Positions 61,375-64,000 of a DNA stretch of 64,000 nt are shown piece by piece. Positions within the stretch are counted from its first letter, which is position 1, and each line of letters begins with the position of its first letter. The notes under the pieces were generated by a model. It searched no databases and had not been told where the DNA came from. It saw nothing but the letters and a program-made list of their open reading frames with translations. Origin of the DNA: Amycolatopsis vastitatis (GTDB lineage Bacteria; Actinomycetota; Actinomycetes; Mycobacteriales; Pseudonocardiaceae); contig NZ_NMUL01000012.1 in NCBI RefSeq assembly GCF_002234595.1, positions 1-64,000 on the forward strand, read 5' to 3'. The translations under genes and the position numbers were made by a program.

Positions 61375-63063
61375 TCACTCCTTCCGCGGCGGGGAATTCC
61401 TGCCGCGGCCCAATGTACGCATCGGTAACATGCGGCACAACAGTGCGACGCACAGCAACGTCAGCGCTACTCCGTTCGCCACGACGGCGGGCGCCCACGA
61501 AATCCCTTTCACCACGGGCACACCGGGCGTCCGGTAGAGCGTCAGCCACGCACCGGACCAGGCCGGGGTCGCGTCGGCGAGCAACCGCGAGTCGACGTCG
61601 CCGGGTGTCCCGTGTTCGACGAGGATCCAGCCGATGCCCTCGGCGGTGAGCTCCCGCGCGGACGTCGCGGCGCGGACGTCCCCGATCCGCGGGTCTTCGC
61701 CGGCGACGCGCTCGGTGCCGACGACCAGGGTGTCGTCCATCAGCACGGGTTTCGGCAGAGCGCGCGGCGCCGGGTCGAGCTGGGTGCGGTCGGCGTTCCA
61801 GGCGAACCCGCGGAACGCCGAAAGCGGCAACGTCAGCACGTCGCCCGGCCGGTCGTCGGCACCGAGCACCTCGGACACCGCCCGCCAGTCGTCCGGGTAC
61901 TGCGCGGTGCCGAGCCGTCCCCAGCCGGCCCACGCCAGGTCCGGCATGGTGAGCAGCGGGAACGCGGCCGCCGCGGCCACCAGGGCGACGCGGCCACCGG
62001 AGGTGCGCAGTTTCGCCGCCGCGGCTTCGACGGCCAGCGCGAACCCCAGCGCGAGCGGCAAAGCCCACCAGGCGACCCACTTCTGGGCGTCCCGCAGGAG
62101 CCCGGCGCCGGGCAGGTGGCGCGTCGCCGCGGTCAGCAGCGCGTCCCCGCCCGGCAGGGTCGCCAGCGACGCCAGGAGGACACCGGCGAGGCCCAGAGCG
62201 AACAGGGACCGTGCCGGCGCCTTCCCCCACCGCTGCGTGAGCGGGAAGAGCCCGGCGATCGCGATGGCGACGACGACGAGCGTCAGCACCGGGATCAGCG
62301 GCATGGCCCGGCTGCCGGGCACCGTTTCGGCGTTCCAGATGCCGCCCAGCCCGAGCACGCTGAGCAGCGCGGGCCCCCAGCTTTCGGCGCGGGCGCTGAA
62401 CGCCGCGACGCCGGCGGGGTCGGAGTACGTGCCACCGGCGTCGAGGAGCGTCGGCAGCAGCCACGGCAGGTTCAGGGCGACGGCGATGGCGAGCGTCAGC
62501 CAGAGCCGCCGCGACCCGGCGGCCACGGCCATGACGGCGGCGGCCAGCACCCCGCCCGGCGGGGTCAGCACGGCCGGGGCGCACGCGATCACCAGCTTCG
62601 GCAGGGCGTTCGGCTCGTGCCGGCGCACGGCGAGCCCGGCCCGGACGATCCACGGCAGGCACGCGTAGGTCAGCAGCAACGGCCAGTGTCCGATGAACAG
62701 CCGCTCGGCGACGTACGGCGTCCAGGCGTAGGCCGTCGCGGCGACGAGCCGGGTGCCGGTGTGCTCGGTGGGGACGAGCCGCCCGGCGCCCAGCGCGGCG
62801 AAGAAGATGGCCAGGAGCAGGACGAGTTTCTGGACGATGTCGCCGGGCAGCACGGCGGTGGCGAGCGCGACGGCGGCGTCGGCGGGGACCGACCGCGGCA
62901 GGGTGCTGCCGAGCCCGACGGCGTCCGGCACGAAGTACTGGCGTGGCGCGAAAACCATGTCGTAGCTCAGGACGAACCCGCGGCCCAGCAACGGCCCGCA
63001 GACGGCGAAGGCCAGTACGGCGGACAGCACGGGGAGCGCGAACCGCCTGCCCGGTGCGTCCAC
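61375..63063 (-). CDS. Multi-pass membrane protein, GT-C-like (Rv0226c-like)
   Basis: The 562-residue protein has ~12 membrane helices and ends in an extracytoplasmic domain (about 390-520). GRGFVLSYDMVFAPRQYF near the start has an Asp in the first outer loop, a pattern seen in lipid-linked-sugar GT-C enzymes. Size and position match Rv0226c beside Rv0225. It likely moves a sugar from a polyprenyl donor to a cell-wall glycan, which is inference. It is divergent from the flippase gene. Confidence 0.75.
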   Translation of the reverse strand: MDAPGRRFALPVLSAVLAFAVCGPLLGRGFVLSYDMVFAPRQYFVPDAVGLGSTLPRSVPADAAVALATAVLPGDIVQKLVLLLAIFFAALGAGRLVPTEHTGTRLVAATAYAWTPYVAERLFIGHWPLLLTYACLPWIVRAGLAVRRHEPNALPKLVIACAPAVLTPPGGVLAAAVMAVAAGSRRLWLTLAIAVALNLPWLLPTLLDAGGTYSDPAGVAAFSARAESWGPALLSVLGLGGIWNAETVPGSRAMPLIPVLTLVVVAIAIAGLFPLTQRWGKAPARSLFALGLAGVLLASLATLPGGDALLTAATRHLPGAGLLRDAQKWVAWWALPLALGFALAVEAAAAKLRTSGGRVALVAAAAAFPLLTMPDLAWAGWGRLGTAQYPDDWRAVSEVLGADDRPGDVLTLPLSAFRGFAWNADRTQLDPAPRALPKPVLMDDTLVVGTERVAGEDPRIGDVRAATSARELTAEGIGWILVEHGTPGDVDSRLLADATPAWSGAWLTLYRTPGVPVVKGISWAPAVVANGVALTLLCVALLCRMLPMRTLGRGRNSPPRKE

Positions 63064-63105
63064 TGCCCTTCCTTTCCGTTGCCCGCGCGGTTAAGGTCGC
63101 AGGTC

Positions 63106-63121
63106 ATTACTCGCCGGTAAT
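63106..63121. promoter_or_regulatory. ATTAC-GGTAAT palindrome before the flippase gene
   Basis: ATTACTCGCCGGTAAT is related to the 56970-56985 copy. It ends 12 bp before the TTG start, next to GGGAG, so a bound protein would block the ribosome-binding region or the promoter. Confidence 0.5.
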
Positions 63122-63133
63122 GGGAGTCCCCCG

Positions 63134-64000
63134 TTGAGCGTAGACACCGAAGTCCCGGCCCGGACCGGCAACCGGGTCGCGGCGATCCTCGTCTCCCTCG
63201 CGCTCGCGGGCAACAACGCGGCCAGCTACGTGCTGAGCCTGGTGGCCGCGCGGATCCTCGCGCCCGGCGCGTTCGGGGAGCTGAGCTCGCTGCTGGCGGT
63301 GCTGGTGATCGGCGTCGTCCCGGCGATGGGCCTGCAGACGGTCGTGGCGCTGCGGGTGGCGCGGTCGCCGTCGCTTTCGCAGGGTTCCTTGTTCGCGCTC
63401 GGCCTGGTGACGAGCGGGATCGTCGCGACGGCGGCGCTCACGCTCAGCCCGTTGCTGGTCCTCCTGCTGCACCTGGGCTCGCTAACGCCGGCCCTGCTGG
63501 TGACGGCCGCACTCGGGCCGTTGACGCTGCTGGGGCTGTTCCACGGGCTGCTGCAGGGCAGCCACCGGTTCGCGACGCTGGCCGGCCTGATCGCGCTGGA
63601 AGGCGCGGGCAAGGTCGGCGGTTCCCTGGTGGGCCTGGTCGTCTCGCACTCCACCGCCGGCGCGCTGGCCGGGACGGCGATCGGTTCGCTGGTGGTGGTC
63701 GTGGCGGGCTGGCAGATCTGCGGCCGCCCGCGTCCCCGCTGGGCCGACCGCCACGGCGGCGAAGTACTCCATACGGCCCAGGCGATGCTCGCGCTGGTGC
63801 TGCTGGTGAACCTGGACCTGGTGCTGGCGCGCCACACGCTGCCCGCCGGCTCCGCGGGCGAGTACGCGCTGGGCGCGATCGTCACGAAGATCGCGTACTG
63901 GCTGCCGCAGGCGGTCGGGGTGCTGGTCCTCCCCCGGTTCGCGGCCTCTTCGGGCCGCCGCCGGGTCCTGCCGCTCGCGTTGGCGGTGTGCGCGTTCCTG
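63134..64000 (+). CDS. Polysaccharide-type flippase (MOP superfamily), partial
   Basis: The frame starts with TTG 7 nt after GGGAG and stays open to the window end (289 codons). About eight hydrophobic helices are seen, with NNAASYVLSLVAARILAP and GAFGELSSLLAVLV as in Wzx/MurJ-like flippases (O-antigen type). It would flip a lipid-linked glycan for outside assembly, consistent with its envelope neighbours. The C-terminal ~100 or more residues are outside the window. Confidence 0.85.
   Translation, partial: MSVDTEVPARTGNRVAAILVSLALAGNNAASYVLSLVAARILAPGAFGELSSLLAVLVIGVVPAMGLQTVVALRVARSPSLSQGSLFALGLVTSGIVATAALTLSPLLVLLLHLGSLTPALLVTAALGPLTLLGLFHGLLQGSHRFATLAGLIALEGAGKVGGSLVGLVVSHSTAGALAGTAIGSLVVVVAGWQICGRPRPRWADRHGGEVLHTAQAMLALVLLVNLDLVLARHTLPAGSAGEYALGAIVTKIAYWLPQAVGVLVLPRFAASSGRRRVLPLALAVCAFL

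Noticed and set aside
61413..61440. GTACGCATCGGTAACATGC, similar to the GTACGCACCGGTAACCTAGC stretch before the GT4 gene
   Set aside because: It lies within the 3' coding part of the GT-C-like gene and points toward no gene on that strand; probably chance or codon-driven similarity.

Overview
The window is high-GC actinobacterial DNA, most likely from Amycolatopsis or a close relative in the Pseudonocardiaceae. Support for this comes from frequent GTG/TTG starts, the many sigma factors, an SsgA-family gene, a KstR-type site at a cholesterol oxidase gene, a gene block resembling Mycobacterium Rv0224c-Rv0227c, and perfect intergenic hairpins between genes. I saw no rRNA, tRNA, CRISPR array, insertion sequence or phage gene. 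This is ordinary chromosome, with small metabolic operons beside their own regulators.

Region 1 (1-10.4 kb): an NAD-dependent epimerase, an Ohr/OsmC peroxidase, an epoxide-hydrolase-like alpha/beta hydrolase, a large LuxR-family ATPase regulator (LAL) and a secreted tannase-family esterase. A 58-bp promoter block with identical internal spacing precedes the OsmC, hydrolase and tannase genes, so these probably form one regulon controlled by the LAL protein encoded among them. An aldo/keto reductase, an Asp/Glu-racemase-like protein, a GAF-ANTAR regulator and a DUF3140 protein follow.

Region 2 (10.4-20.3 kb): a glycan-utilisation operon. It encodes two ABC permeases, a sugar-binding lipoprotein, GH51 arabinofuranosidase, GH35 beta-galactosidase and a secreted GH30 glycanase. 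A divergent LacI repressor faces it across two operators. The enzyme set suggests arabinogalactan side chains. No ABC ATPase is present. A 146-bp composite inverted repeat follows lacI.

Region 3 (20.4-35.3 kb): a DsbA-like protein, a quinone-reductase-like gene with its TetR regulator, an LLM oxidoreductase, a SigK/RskA-like unit with a molybdopterin oxidoreductase and a fasciclin lipoprotein, an SsgA-family gene followed by an acyl-CoA ligase, ilvD, a reductase/AhpD-fold pair, and cholesterol oxidase.

Region 4 (35.4-49.4 kb): two SigD/ShbA-like sigma factors around a cupin, a TetR-controlled operon (SDR, saccharopine-dehydrogenase-like protein, acyl-CoA ligase), an ECF41-type sigma factor beside a shortened AhpD-fold gene, a GGDEF-EAL protein, a secreted cyclase-family protein, and a decayed MFS transporter gene starting inside an intergenic hairpin.

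Region 5 (49.4-64 kb): a GH18 chitinase, assorted enzymes, a PucR-type regulator, a DUF2975/HTH pair, and a cell-envelope block (DUF3068 protein, methyltransferase, GT4 glycosyltransferase, condensation-fold acyltransferase, DUF2613 protein, GT-C-like membrane protein, and a flippase cut by the window end).
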